From NCBI GenBank assembly GCA_006384855.1, contig VCJN01000292.1, positions 1 through 64,000 of the forward strand: DNA of 64,000 nucleotides, read 5' to 3'. Below the pieces are notes generated by a model. It was not told where the DNA came from. It did not search any database and saw only the letters and a program-made list of their open reading frames with translations. A program made the position numbers and the translations under genes. How positions within the stretch are numbered: position 1 is the stretch's first letter; each line of letters starts with the position of its first letter. Origin of the DNA: Tetraselmis striata (Eukaryota; Chlorophyta; Chlorodendrophyceae; Chlorodendrales; Chlorodendraceae). Below are positions 12,001 to 21,400 of this stretch, piece after piece.

Positions 12001-14981
12001 GAGGGGTCTCAAAAAAATCGAAAGTGCGGTCTCAAACAAGCATTTTCGCTTTAGGTTTCGCCATTCTGGCTCCCAAAATGCAGATTAAGGCATTAAGTTC
12101 GGGTTTTCAGCCAAATACGCGCGACGAATCTCGTCCCCCTCCATGCTCGCCACGAAACTTCGCTTGGCCACCTCGGCCTTGCGCGCTTTCTCCTTGCACT
12201 TGAACTTACCATTCTTGTTGAGCTTGAGATGATCCATGACCTTGTCCCTGCGAGAAACTCGTGAGGGCAGTGGGGGCAACGCCACCGATTCGTGTCTGGA
12301 TCGTGGCGAATATCCTCCAGTCGCCCAGGGCGACCGCCCCCATCGCCCGGCATGCGCTCTGCGCCGATCGAGTGGCGACGGTCTAGACAACTCGCATGCT
12401 AGAGGGGGGGGCGGGGGGGGGGGGGGGGGGGGGGGTTGCGCCAACGTGTTATGATAGTATCTATTGTTCGTAGCCCCGTAGAGATCGCTGTGTGGGCGAG
12501 CTGCGACACCTGCTGGGCCTGGCGGGGCCTGGGCTGCGACACGACTGCTGCTACGGTGGTACCCGGTACGCGGCTTATCGCGCTGCTCCCCCCCCCCCCG
12601 CCCAGCTGGCGCTGTTCAACATCATATGCTAGCGCGCCCTGCTCCACCTGCAGTTGGACTGCGCCCGGGGGGTGGGACGCTGGGCAGTAAAGCAGAAAGT
12701 ACTCGACCTACTCTTGGACAATGCAACTGGACTGCACGGAGGGGTCTGCAGGCGGCAGGCTCGGTCTGTAGGCCCCAAGCGCAGTCCAGTTTACAGATCC
12801 AGGGGGTTCAAATTAGTGTTCAGAGGGGTGTTCAAGGGGGCCAAAAGGCTTCGGGTGTGTATCGGTTTCATTACGCCCTTCAATGGCTGTCTGGGCCCGG
12901 GCTGGGCGTGACGGGGCGCCGGGAGGTGGGGTTCTGGGGGGCCGGGGGCCCGCGAGCGGAGTTCGTTATTGGGCGCCAAAGAAATTATATCATTCTTAAG
13001 GATTAATTACATATTATTATTGGATATACATAGAAATTACGTATATATACAGCTTAGAATGCAATATGAGCAGCGCCCGCCCCGGCGCGGGTCCTCTCGT
13101 GGACGTTCCTACATAATATACTCACTCTCGCCCGCCCGCGCCTCCCCCCCCCCCCCCCCCCCCGCGCTCCCCCGTCCTCGAGAACCCCCTGTTTCCCCCA
13201 AGGGTTCTGGAGGGCTCCAAAAACCCTCCTGCCCAGCGCATGCCTATACTACATAATATACAGCCCGGGCGACGGGCCTCGCTGGTCATAAATATCGCGA
13301 GCGATATCTGCGACCGACCTAACTCGGGCCCACTACCCGGGTACTGAGCCGCAAATCAAAATAATACTCGTCACTGCATACACCGAGATGCGCAATGTAC
13401 GGGCCGGCCGCAAATATGACGGTACCCGGAAACCAGACGAACATAGCGTAACAAGTGGTCAGCAGGCCGAGGCCGCCGTAACCGTGTGCCCGGTCTCCGA
13501 AAGCGGCGCGGGGGCACCCGACGCGCCCACCGCGCATCGCTACAAACTCAGGATGGCTCGGCACGGGAGCCTGAAACCAGTCGAGGGCGGTCGGTAGTGG
13601 TGTTGGAGGACCTATTTGTCGGCAACAGTGCGGTGGGGTGCCCAAGGTTGATGGCGCCCGACGCTGTGTGCTGCACTGCGCCTCACCAGCCGATCGGGCG
13701 GACTATGGGCCGCTCCCCACGCCCACCGCCGTCCCGCAGAGTATATAGTACCCTGACGGGTCGACGTACGTTTATATTCCTGCTCTGTGGTTCACGGGTG
13801 GCGAGGGGGCTGGGAGATGGACACGGTGCAGGCGGAGACTGGAGTCCGCGGTTACGACCGACAGTGGGATGTGCATGTCGCGAGGCCGACCGTAACCCTA
13901 AACCGCCCGAATCTGCGGTTCGTACCGTAGTACGAGAAAAGCAGCATGCGTACGAAGATTTACGACTGCGGTTATATGTCGACTCAAAGTGAAGTAATGC
14001 GGCCTTAATAGTCGGTGGTTCTAACCCTACGACTACTACCGGGGATACAGTCGCTAGTTTTTAACCATCGCGTCACTGGCGCCTAGTACCGGTACGGTAC
14101 CGTCTCAGCGAGATAGCGTGCAGCGTCCTGTAATTTGTTATCGGAAAACGTGACTCTACCCGTTAGTTTTTTTGAAGTCCGCCTCCGTTGGAGTAAAGTC
14201 CCACCCTGTTAACTCTTCAAGGAGGGGGGGCGGGTGCCAGACTCCCAGAAAGCTTGAAAGCACTCCCCCAAGGATTTATGGCCCCCACTAAGGCCTTCGC
14301 ACCTGCTGGGAGGGCCTGTGTGGGTATCTGGGGTGAGAGAGCGTGCAGTGGCGGTCAACAATAATTGGGTGAAGTGGCCACGGCCCGATCGACCTCACCG
14401 CGAAGTAACGCTGGACTCCCCTTCCCCCTCGACCCCACCCACTGGCGCGGTCAAACAGCGTCTATAGGGTGTACAAGCCACCGCAACCAGTATGTATCCA
14501 AAAGGGCTTTCGAAATATCGTTAAGGAGGTCAGGGGGGACGCGGGGCGCTACCATGATGGCGATGATCTACGGGTCGAGAGGTGGCTAGAATTGACCTAG
14601 ATTAAAGAAAGACATGCGGGACATTGCTAAAATTAACAGGGTAGTATAGTCACACGCGCGGTAAATCCATTACAACAGCAGCTTGCCGAACGACTCGGGA
14701 CAAGCGCGCGGACTGTGTTCCGTCTCAGCCGCGTACCTTCTACTGCCACCGTGCTCCTCCCAGTCGCGCAGATGACCGTCCATGATCAGTCCGGCGCTGT
14801 TCGCGTCCAGCCTCTCCGCATCCACGACGTCCAGGGCGGGGTTGCGGAAGCCCTCGTTACCGGAGGTGCAGTTGCCCCACTGAGGCGCCCCCACGCAGGA
14901 CTCCCCGGCGGAGGGCGCCAGCAGCACATAGCCAACCAGTAGCATCAGCCCCACATGCCGCAGTTGCTTACAGACACACAT
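22..14981 (-). CDS. Membrane-anchored class I cyclic-nucleotide phosphodiesterase with CBM9-like and FBXL4-like ectodomains (3' end off window)
   Basis: Seven exons on the minus strand: 14981-14737, 6918-6518, 6023-5701, 4089-2668, 2317-2204, 1601-1144, 619-22. Every junction is GT-AG and all phases close, giving 1187 residues before the window edge. Residues 1-26 look like a signal peptide. Residues about 60-350 form a CBM9/DOMON-like beta-sandwich spread over exons 1-4 (cues IMDGHLRDW, WVYLAVEV, WEVAIHRED, GWAGYYPH). Exon 4 adds a discoidin-like domain of the kind in FBXL4 (cues GAVMRVEG, WKLLWEA, VDAVQLVG). A single membrane helix lies near 881-902. Exon 7 starts the PDEase_I domain: YH at 1127-1128, H1132, and HD at 1172-1173 with H1176, the expected proton donor and metal ligands. 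The enzyme should hydrolyse cAMP or cGMP inside the cell, with sugar- or ligand-binding domains outside. The rest of the catalytic domain is not visible. Confidence 0.85.
1105..1129. repeat. Poly-G tract (25 G)
   Basis: An uninterrupted run of 25 G on the plus strand. In the sense of the phosphodiesterase gene it is a C run starting about 15 nt after the exon 6 splice donor. Confidence 0.95.
4262..5099. repeat. TAGAA-type pentanucleotide array
   Basis: About 840 bp of 5-bp units lie inside intron 3 of the phosphodiesterase gene. The main unit is TAGAA. Blocks of variants are visible: TAGCA near 4268-4338, TGGAA near 4352-4452 and 5043-5095, and TAGAG near 4793-4842 and 4990-5013. The block structure shows local amplification of mutated units. 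Open frames across it on the minus strand (YSILF-type repeats) come only from the unit composition. Confidence 0.95.
5138..5312 (+). repeat. Dispersed ~180-bp repeat, copy 1
   Basis: This stretch shares ordered blocks with 22545-22800 and 22833-23003: GATACAT, then GGAAAGCACTAA, GACATTGTTTGA, a TGCCCA block and CAGGAATG. It lies directly beside the pentanucleotide array in intron 3 of the phosphodiesterase gene. No coding potential was seen. The family is unnamed. Confidence 0.6.
8121..8213. repeat. 93-bp direct repeat, left copy
   Basis: This is a near match (a few substitutions and one indel) to 14473-14566, in the same orientation. The pair brackets the DIRS-like element and most of intron 1 of the phosphodiesterase gene. 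Both copies contain a run of G followed by a GGGGCGCTACCATGATGG segment. Confidence 0.75.
8800..8978 (+). repeat. Split direct repeat A1
   Basis: Left terminal repeat of the DIRS-like element, 179 bp. It starts TGTTCTAAACTAG and ends CGCACCACAGC. It differs from A2 by a C/T change near its right end. Confidence 0.9.
9271..11535 (+). CDS. DIRS-like reverse transcriptase/RNase H polyprotein
   Basis: One open frame of 754 residues from the first ATG at 9271, ending directly at repeat B1. An in-frame GTG at 9265 would add two residues. An Arg/Pro-rich N-terminus of about 100 residues precedes the RT domain, with WVSRLFLVPKPG, WRLIIDLRPLN, MDLQDGFYAV, GLPMGWSLSP and the YMDD box at 313-316. RNase H follows with all four acidic residues: D481, E514, D539 and D589. 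After RNase H comes the DIRS-typical tail with WGACTIDRFA and NWCNPPWNLI motifs. All catalytic residues are present, so it could encode a working enzyme copying the element RNA. No recombinase domain is fused to either end. Codon use is GC-rich like the host exons. Confidence 0.93.
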   Translation: MARSVRAPTRRRCRDALRLGRMPAYARRLVQIRVQSDSTLPVAKPAPSGTWLLPRRGTPTVPRTVDPDADAERASRATGRSARPPRDIHRANSCTPDSPFMRHRVRRNLGNWQAAGANRSVLNWISRGVRVPFLDGLAPPSFHQGVSMGDATPAQLEFMDGELARFLAVGAWERGYCAKWVSRLFLVPKPGTNKWRLIIDLRPLNRYCETRDLSFETLSHLRNLARPGDYMLQMDLQDGFYAVGIAPEDRDFFTVDYRGTLYRLAGLPMGWSLSPYYFCQFTNVLTRALRRNPAEADGTPIFRRRFGLRMLPYMDDFLFLARTQAEAIWQRDYIERHLSGFGLLRNPNKGVWEPTQKLVHLGLEIDTSGSPTLRAPAEKLASIGRAAKRLIQRAKRDRRWLPARELAALAGKCQFLYLAIAPARFYLRELHDVLKTRDSWSGRVKLTRQLERDLQWWVGVPTQHNGRPSNRPVETGYLHVDSSSYGWGAVLNEHHEARGFWYDDDRNAHITLKELKAVRLAIESFLPMLQNRHIRLHEDNQAVVGVLTNLTSRSPRLMAELRKTWYLMDTHGITLSVRYIRSAANIWADRLSREVDCDDWQFNPRRFASLTAKWGACTIDRFATSENALLPRYNARWRDPRCEAVDALRLSDAAWRCERNWCNPPWNLIGDLVSKLESSGAPAIVIVPYWPDKAWYQLLSEMCSDMRSWKPRHDLFIPGRTGDRLPVGAPRWPVVAFNIPARDPRPWPAAPGIF
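11536..11562 (+). repeat. Split direct repeat B1
   Basis: 27 bp starting immediately after the TAG stop of the RT frame and abutting A2. It is identical to B2 at 11822-11848. Confidence 0.9.
11563..11741 (+). repeat. Split direct repeat A2
   Basis: 179-bp internal copy of the left terminal repeat, fused to B1. The B1/A2 junction equals what a circle of the element would show when its right end joins its left end. Confidence 0.9.
11822..11848 (+). repeat. Split direct repeat B2 (right end)
   Basis: Right terminal copy of the 27-bp B repeat. Homology between the two B copies stops here: after B1 comes A2, after B2 comes flanking DNA with AATAAA. Confidence 0.85.
12093..12350 (-). pseudogene. 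Decayed C2H2 zinc-finger ORF
   Basis: On the minus strand a frame reading RWRCPHCPHEF is followed, after a single frameshift, by RRDKVMDHLKLNKNG and a Lys-rich tail ending in a stop near 12085. Joined, this has the spacing of one C2H2 finger (C-x2-C ... H). A long G/C homopolymer run (12402-12435) lies just upstream in its sense. It is probably a transposon or host gene fragment; the parent is unknown. Confidence 0.4.
12436..14472. other. Intron 1 stretch without recognisable gene
   Basis: This 2 kb part of intron 1 of the phosphodiesterase gene shows mixed GC-rich and AT-rich blocks. It includes a C run near 13145-13162 and many short GTAC/CGGTAC-type motifs. Short open frames exist in all frames but none shows a conserved motif. 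I see no convincing gene. Confidence 0.5.
14473..14566. repeat. 93-bp direct repeat, right copy
   Basis: Right partner of the repeat at 8121-8213, same orientation, 6.35 kb away. It lies about 170 bp from exon 1 of the phosphodiesterase gene. Confidence 0.75.
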
Positions 14982-15402
14982 GGCCTGGCCGCGCTTCGCG
15001 GCGCGAACTCGGCGGTGGCCTCTGCAAGCGGCGGAGCACGGTGTGAGAAGGTTTATATGGGTTTCTGCCAGCTGGGCTCCTGCTCACTGAAGGGACGGCG
15101 CTCTGCTGCTCGTGCGGGCTGCAAGCGCGCTCCGCGCGACGCCCATAGGGCGCTCGTACAGGGTAGTCGTTCTTGAAAATGTTATTCCAAGAAAGGAATT
15201 ATAGTCGCTATGTAGCGACTAACGCTGGCCTGATGTATAACCTGTAGCGACTACTCCCAATCGCAGAAAATGCAGTAGCATAATAATGCAGTAGCGGCAG
15301 ACCACAATATTAATTTGTTTAATAACCCCGCCACTGCTCGACTACTCTCCCTAGTCCCTACCTACTTTCTCGCGACGTGCAGCGGACGGGTCGTCGGACG
15401 CT
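14982..15402. promoter_or_regulatory. Divergent intergenic region between phosphodiesterase and MFS genes
   Basis: About 420 bp separate two start codons pointing away from each other, so both promoters and 5' UTRs should lie here. The segment contains a perfect 9-bp inverted repeat with a 2-nt spacer (15202-15221, TAGTCGCTA and its complement) and a third copy of the same 9-mer at 15245-15253. An AT-rich patch follows at 15280-15325. Promoter function is inferred from gene layout only. Confidence 0.5.
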
Positions 15403-18400
15403 ATGGCCGCGCAGCCGGCCCTCTCTTCGACTTGGGGCGAGTCGGCTGGGTCGTCTGTGGCCAGCGGGGAGGAGGCGCTACCGGAGCCAGGGTCGCCACT
15501 GGGGACTGCGGCTGAGGACCACGCCCCGCTGCTTCCGGGCGACCATCGTCAAGGGTCGTTGTCGACCACTTCGTCGGTCGGGGCTCCGCCGCCGTCGCTC
15601 ATCGCGGCGCACCGGTCCAAAACCTATGCCGCTGTGGCGACCGCATTCACGCTGGAAAAGGCAGACGAAAACGCAAGTGGCGACCCTGTCGATACCTGCA
15701 TGCCTCCGCTTCATCCCTACCGTCGCATTCAGGCGGCAAGCACTCTCAATCATACAGTCACGCTACATCACGCGACGCGGCAGAGATACCCAACGCGCTT
15801 TGCAGAATGTTTCGTCTGCCACCCACTTGAGGGCTGTTTTTCCCCGTCCCCGAGACACCGGGTAGCGGTCGTACGGTGGCGCTGCCCTGAATGCCTGGAT
15901 GGTGCTACTCCTGTTGGAGTGCTGGCGTGCTGCGAGGAGGAACGACGGCATAGATGTGGTTAACCAGGGCCGCTGACGAAGTGTCGTCCCGCATTATGGA
16001 AGAGAGAGGGAGAGAGAGAGGGAAAGAGCGAGTAACATTTATCAAATAGCAGTAGGTAGCTTCACAAATAGCACACGGTGGCTGAGGGGGATTACCTCAG
16101 CCTCATAAAGTATGTAGGTGCATGCCTGTTTGGACGCGTGAGGGGTTTCCGGGGAGGTGCAGATGCTCTACTCTACGGCGATGTTAGGTGTGGGGTGAGG
16201 CGCATACCTAGCGGCCCCATCACGCTCCCCCCTAACGGTTCACGCCATCCCCTTCCGCTCCGCACCCGCCCGGGCTCCCACAGGTGCTGCCATCGACCTT
16301 TGACAAGCTGGGCGCCGCCCTGCAAGCCACCCCCGCGCAGCTGGGCTACGTCACGCTCAGCCGCCAGCTCTCGATGGCGCTGCTCTCCCCGGCCGTCGGC
16401 CTCTTGGGTAGGGGCGCCAATGTTAGGACGCGCTCGGCCGCAAAGCCACGCCGACTAGGTCCAAGCTCTCCGCCGGGGTGCACACTCTGATGCCGCTGCC
16501 GCTGTGCGGTGCTGCTTCAGGCCACCAGGGGGATCGCCGCTTGATTGTGGCCGCTGGGTGCGCGCTGTGGGGGCTGAGCACCTGCCTCATGGTGTACGCC
16601 AACTCCGTGGCAGAGGTGCCTTCCCGATCACCCTCCCAGCAGTGTCATTTTCTGCCCCGGCAAGCCAATGCCTCGGCACTCTACCGTTCTAGGCAGCGAA
16701 GCAAGGCCTCTGCAGTGCCTTGATGCTCCATGATGTGGGCCTGTACAGGCGGCGATGCTTTGCGGAGTGAACGGCGTGGGCATAGCGCTCGTGATGCCTG
16801 CGTGAGTGGACGGCCGCGAACCCCCCCCCCCCCCCCCCCCCCCCCAACACACCACCACCAATACAGCAACCGCCGCTGCTGCAGCAGCCCTCTGCTCAAC
16901 CGCTCCCCGGCTGTATGCATAGGGGCCAGAGCCTGATCGCGGACTACTACTCGGATTCGCAACGTGGGCGAGCCTATGGCATCATCAACGCCGTGCAGGT
17001 GCGGCACTCGTGCAATGGAAGTGACAGAAGCCTTGTAGGGGCCACTCGCAGGGGGGGGAGGGGGGGGTATACCAGGCCTCCGTGGCCTTTGCTGGCGCCA
17101 CTGTGCCGCGCGAGATCATGCGGTGGGTGCTGATCTCCGGCTTTGCTGATGCGGGCAGGCGTTTGGTGCCATGCTGGGGGTGGTGCTGGCCACCAACCTG
17201 TCGGGCTACACTGTGCACGGCGTCGAGGTGATCCTTCCTGTCGACAACTCTCGACACGTGGCACGTGCGGGGGGGCGTGTACATGCCCTAGAGAGAGGGG
17301 CACAGGGGGGGGGGGGGGGGGGGGCACTGTACCACCACCTCCTCATCGGCGGAGTGCCTGCTGCTGCCTCGTGGTTGCCAGGGCTGGCGGGTCGCGTGGC
17401 TGCTGATGGGCCTACTAGGCCTGCTTGTGGGAGCCGGCTTCCTGGCCGTGGCGCGAGACCCCTGGTTTCCGGTGAGTGGCGCCAATAACCCCCCCTGCCC
17501 TCTTCGCTTTTCGGATTCTCTCACTGCAAGTGTGTATTGGAGCGCGTGGTGCCGAAACTCGCCATCCGCTCACGATCATGCCATGACGATAAGTTGACAC
17601 CCTTCGACTACCAACAGACGCGCCATTGCCCCGCTGCCGCCGAGGTGCCAACACCGCAGCCCTAACGACCCGACAAGCCGACTGTGTGACACCGCGGCAG
17701 TCCAACGCCATGTGGGTACGGGTCATTATGCGCCCGCCCGACCAATCTGATCCGACCTGTGCTCCCTCCGGGCCCACGCAGGCACAGAAGAGCGCTGGCC
17801 ACGGCCGCCTAGCGTCGCAGCTGCCACGGCTACGCAGCGCGGTGACGGCCGCCAAGGATGTGCTGCTCTGCCCCTCCTTTATCATTATCAACCTGCAGGT
17901 ACGAGCTTGCCCGCCTGCGGGACACAACCACCCCAACCAGCTCCCTCTCGCTCACTGTCCAAGACAACCTTATTGCTTCTCTGACAGCCTCTGATACCGT
18001 CGCTTCCCTCTGTCGTCACACCTCCGGGCTGTCGCTCATGTTTCGATTACCTGAGCTTATTTAATGCCGCGCTTTCAAGGCCATTCACAAAACAAAGCCA
18101 GACGGCAATCCGCCGTTCATGATGTCAGACATCAATCTTTGTGATTGTTATAATATAGTGTTTCTATTGTTTATTATACATTCTATATAAACTATACATG
18201 GGACTGTACGATACCACATGATACAAGTACATTTTGTTGTATTTCTGAACTCTTGAGCTGATGGATGAAACATATTGTGATTCGGTTCACGACATTAGAA
18301 TGTTTATTTCCAGTAAAATTTGTCTTGTCATTCAATGCATCTGCCCGACATATATCGAAATCATACCTTGAAATATAGGACTGTGTTCAAAGTCTATTTC

Positions 18401-21400
18401 TCTGTCTCATGAATGCCAGGTTAACTTGCATATTCCCACTAGGCATAATGTTCTGACACAAGAGCACTATAAAGTACCTTTCCCCAACCATTTACATACA
18501 ATTTGAATAACCTGGCACTACTGGCGAGTCCTACTCCGGGCGGATGACCGTACCGTTACCGGTACCGTGTCCTACCTAGTAAACAAATTGTACGGGTACC
18601 GGATGCTGCCGACCACACGACATGCGGCAGACATCATGTCAGGCGGCCACGCGAGCCTGATGGGGCACCTGGTGACGACGGACACGCGGTAGTACCGCAC
18701 ATTGTCGTTCTGCCCGCCTACATCCTCCCATCCCCAGCACTGAGCCACCGCGATGCTGTCAAGGCTCCGACTCACGAGGCCCCTATCACCCCCCCCCCCC
18801 CTGCCGCGCCAACCTCCACCCCCCCTCTGCAACGCCAAACTGCCTAGATACTAGTATCCACTGAGGTCTTACGTCGTGGATATATGGCGGGCGGAAGCGC
18901 GATGCCATGGCAGCACTTGTGGCGGTCTCGCGGTCGAAGGAGGACACTGGGGGTTGGGTAAGGGGGGATCCAGACTTTGGGCACGCGCTTGCTCGACGTC
19001 TCCAATGATGTGATACCCGACATATTCGAGACATGGCGCTACTGCAGCCAGCCTGCCCCTTGTCGAGGTGGGGGCGGACGCCGGGGAGGCTGCTGGCCGG
19101 TGAATAGTTGGGTGGTCGCGTCGGTCAAAGGTTGCGAGCTGCCCTTGACCGATATTCCAAGCACGTCTACCCATCCTATTATTTTTGTGCGAGTAGCTGC
19201 CATCCAGTAGGCTGAGATAAGAGGAAGCGACGGGTGCATGAGCTAGGTTCATGCGACGTCGGTGCTGCTGATGGCGGGAGTGCCCGTGGAGGACAACCTC
19301 CTGCAAGATGGTGCATCGGAGGAGTCGATGGGCACGCAGGCAGAACAGTAGCACCGTCACTCGGATGGTCTGGCGGAGTGGCGGTATAGTATGCCCGGCC
19401 GTCGATGTTCGCGTTCCCGGATAACGGCAAGGGTCACAGTAAATCGCCTGGTATAGGGCGACCGTTACAAACAACAATGCTCCAGGCAGCTATTTATATA
19501 TATCCCTGCACCGACCTACCAAGGCAAGCATTGACCGCTGACGGCCTGCTGATGTGTTGGCAGGGCCTGCTTGGCGTCATCCCCTTCAACGCCCTCACCT
19601 TTACGCTGCTGTACCTCAAGCAACTGGGCATCGACAACCTGCACGCCAGCGTTATTGCCGCAGGTGCAGGACCCATGCCCGCCGACTTTACGTCGGTGGT
19701 AACAAAAATGTGAAATTCAGATTCGATACCAATTGATAAGGATTTATACGACACCGTTGTCAAATTGGGCTTGAGCTTGAGGGAGATAGTCCCTAGGTTC
19801 CTGGGTTAGCTACATTGCCAGTATGGAGTGCATATAAATCTTTAGCTATGATCGGGGTGGTATTTCCTGGGGTTCTTCCCTTAGTACTTTGCGTGATATG
19901 TCTGGTCAGCATCAGGGCCGGCTCACCATGGACTGCTGTATGAAGGGCGCTGAGAAAATGGTGTATGTTTACAAAGCACAGCAGCGCCATGTGATGATAG
20001 TGGTTGGGGGGGGAGGGAGGACCTGTGCTAGCGACTCGCCCTGACGCATTGCCATCGTGCGCTCTGCGCAGGCTTCATGGCTGGGGCAGCGGTGAGCGGC
20101 GTGCTGGGAGGCTACATTGGGGACCGCGCCGCTGTGGCTTTTCCAAACCACGGACGTATTGCCGTCAGCGCTCTCAGCACACTTTCAGGTGCGCATGCCT
20201 CTGCCCCCCCCCCCCCCCCCCCCACCCTTCCTTTGTCTTCCATGCCTGCCTGTCCCGGTCTCGGGCATGACTTGCCATGGTACCAAGCACTGTCATGTGT
20301 GTTCTGTGCCTTCCTGGCGTCTGGTGCGCCGCACTCCACAGCCGTCCCATGGTAAGGCCCCCAATTTGCCCAGCTGCCTGCCTAATATTGCGCGTGCGTG
20401 TCCCACACCAATGCCCCCAGCACCCCTGCCACATGCTCTCCATCATTCCTCTGCATCCACTCGCGCCATCCTGATGTGGCCCTAGTCTAGCTGCAAGCCG
20501 CTTCCTCACACGCAACTCCCTGGCCGCTTTGCGATGTGCCGCCGCTTCTGGCTGCCATAGGTGCGCTATCTTTTTCAAGGTGACGCCCTTGCCCCCCGTG
20601 AAATCATAGCAGCCGTAGCGTCCCTGGCATTTCTGCTGCGTTTGTCTGTGTTGCTCCAGGCCGCTTCCCCTCATTGTGCCCATTGAATAGCCATCGTCAA
20701 TCAGCGCTGCGCGTAGTCATGGCATCTGCCCAACAGCCCAAGGCTTAATTCATGTGTGCACAGACCCGAAAGACGGTAGAATTTTGCTAGATCCACTCAT
20801 TGGAATTTTGTATGCCTTGCAGCTACCCACGACGAGAAGGCTCCAGCAACTGTGACTCCAAATTACCGATCCTTCCGTGTCGCATGCTTAATGTCTTCAA
20901 TTCTATAGCCGTTGCTGTAGCCCTTCAGACTGGCTCATCGGATGCGCGCGGCTACCGGTTCCCAGGCTTTCCGTTGTATCCCGAATCACGTCGTTTCGCA
21001 TTTCTACGGCCGCCAGCTAGCCCTTCTTCGATTCTGTCGAACCTTTGCTGTGTCTGGCTGTAGTTCATATGTATTTCCATGACGCTGGCGAAGTGTCAGA
21101 CGTACTATACACCTTGAGGAAATCGCGCCCACCGTGACGCCCACGCTCGCGGCTGCCTGCTTGCTGTCGCCCTCCTGACCTCCTTCCTGCTGCCTGCGAC
21201 GCCGTCCGCCCAGGTCCTCCCGCGCGAAGGTGCCAACGAGGCGGCGTATCTATACGGCCTCGTCCTGTTCGCTGCGGGATCGATGATGCTGATGGCAGGG
21301 CCAGCAGGGAAGCAGCCAATGTCAGCCCATCCACATCCCGCCCGCCGCTCAAAGCGTGTTACGCAGCTGCCCCGATATCGCGGGGCAACCCCTCAGAGCC

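Noticed and set aside
18572-19477. Minus-strand frames in the large intron 8 of the MFS gene as a nested gene
   Set aside because: No motif, no start context and no splice support; composition explains the openness.
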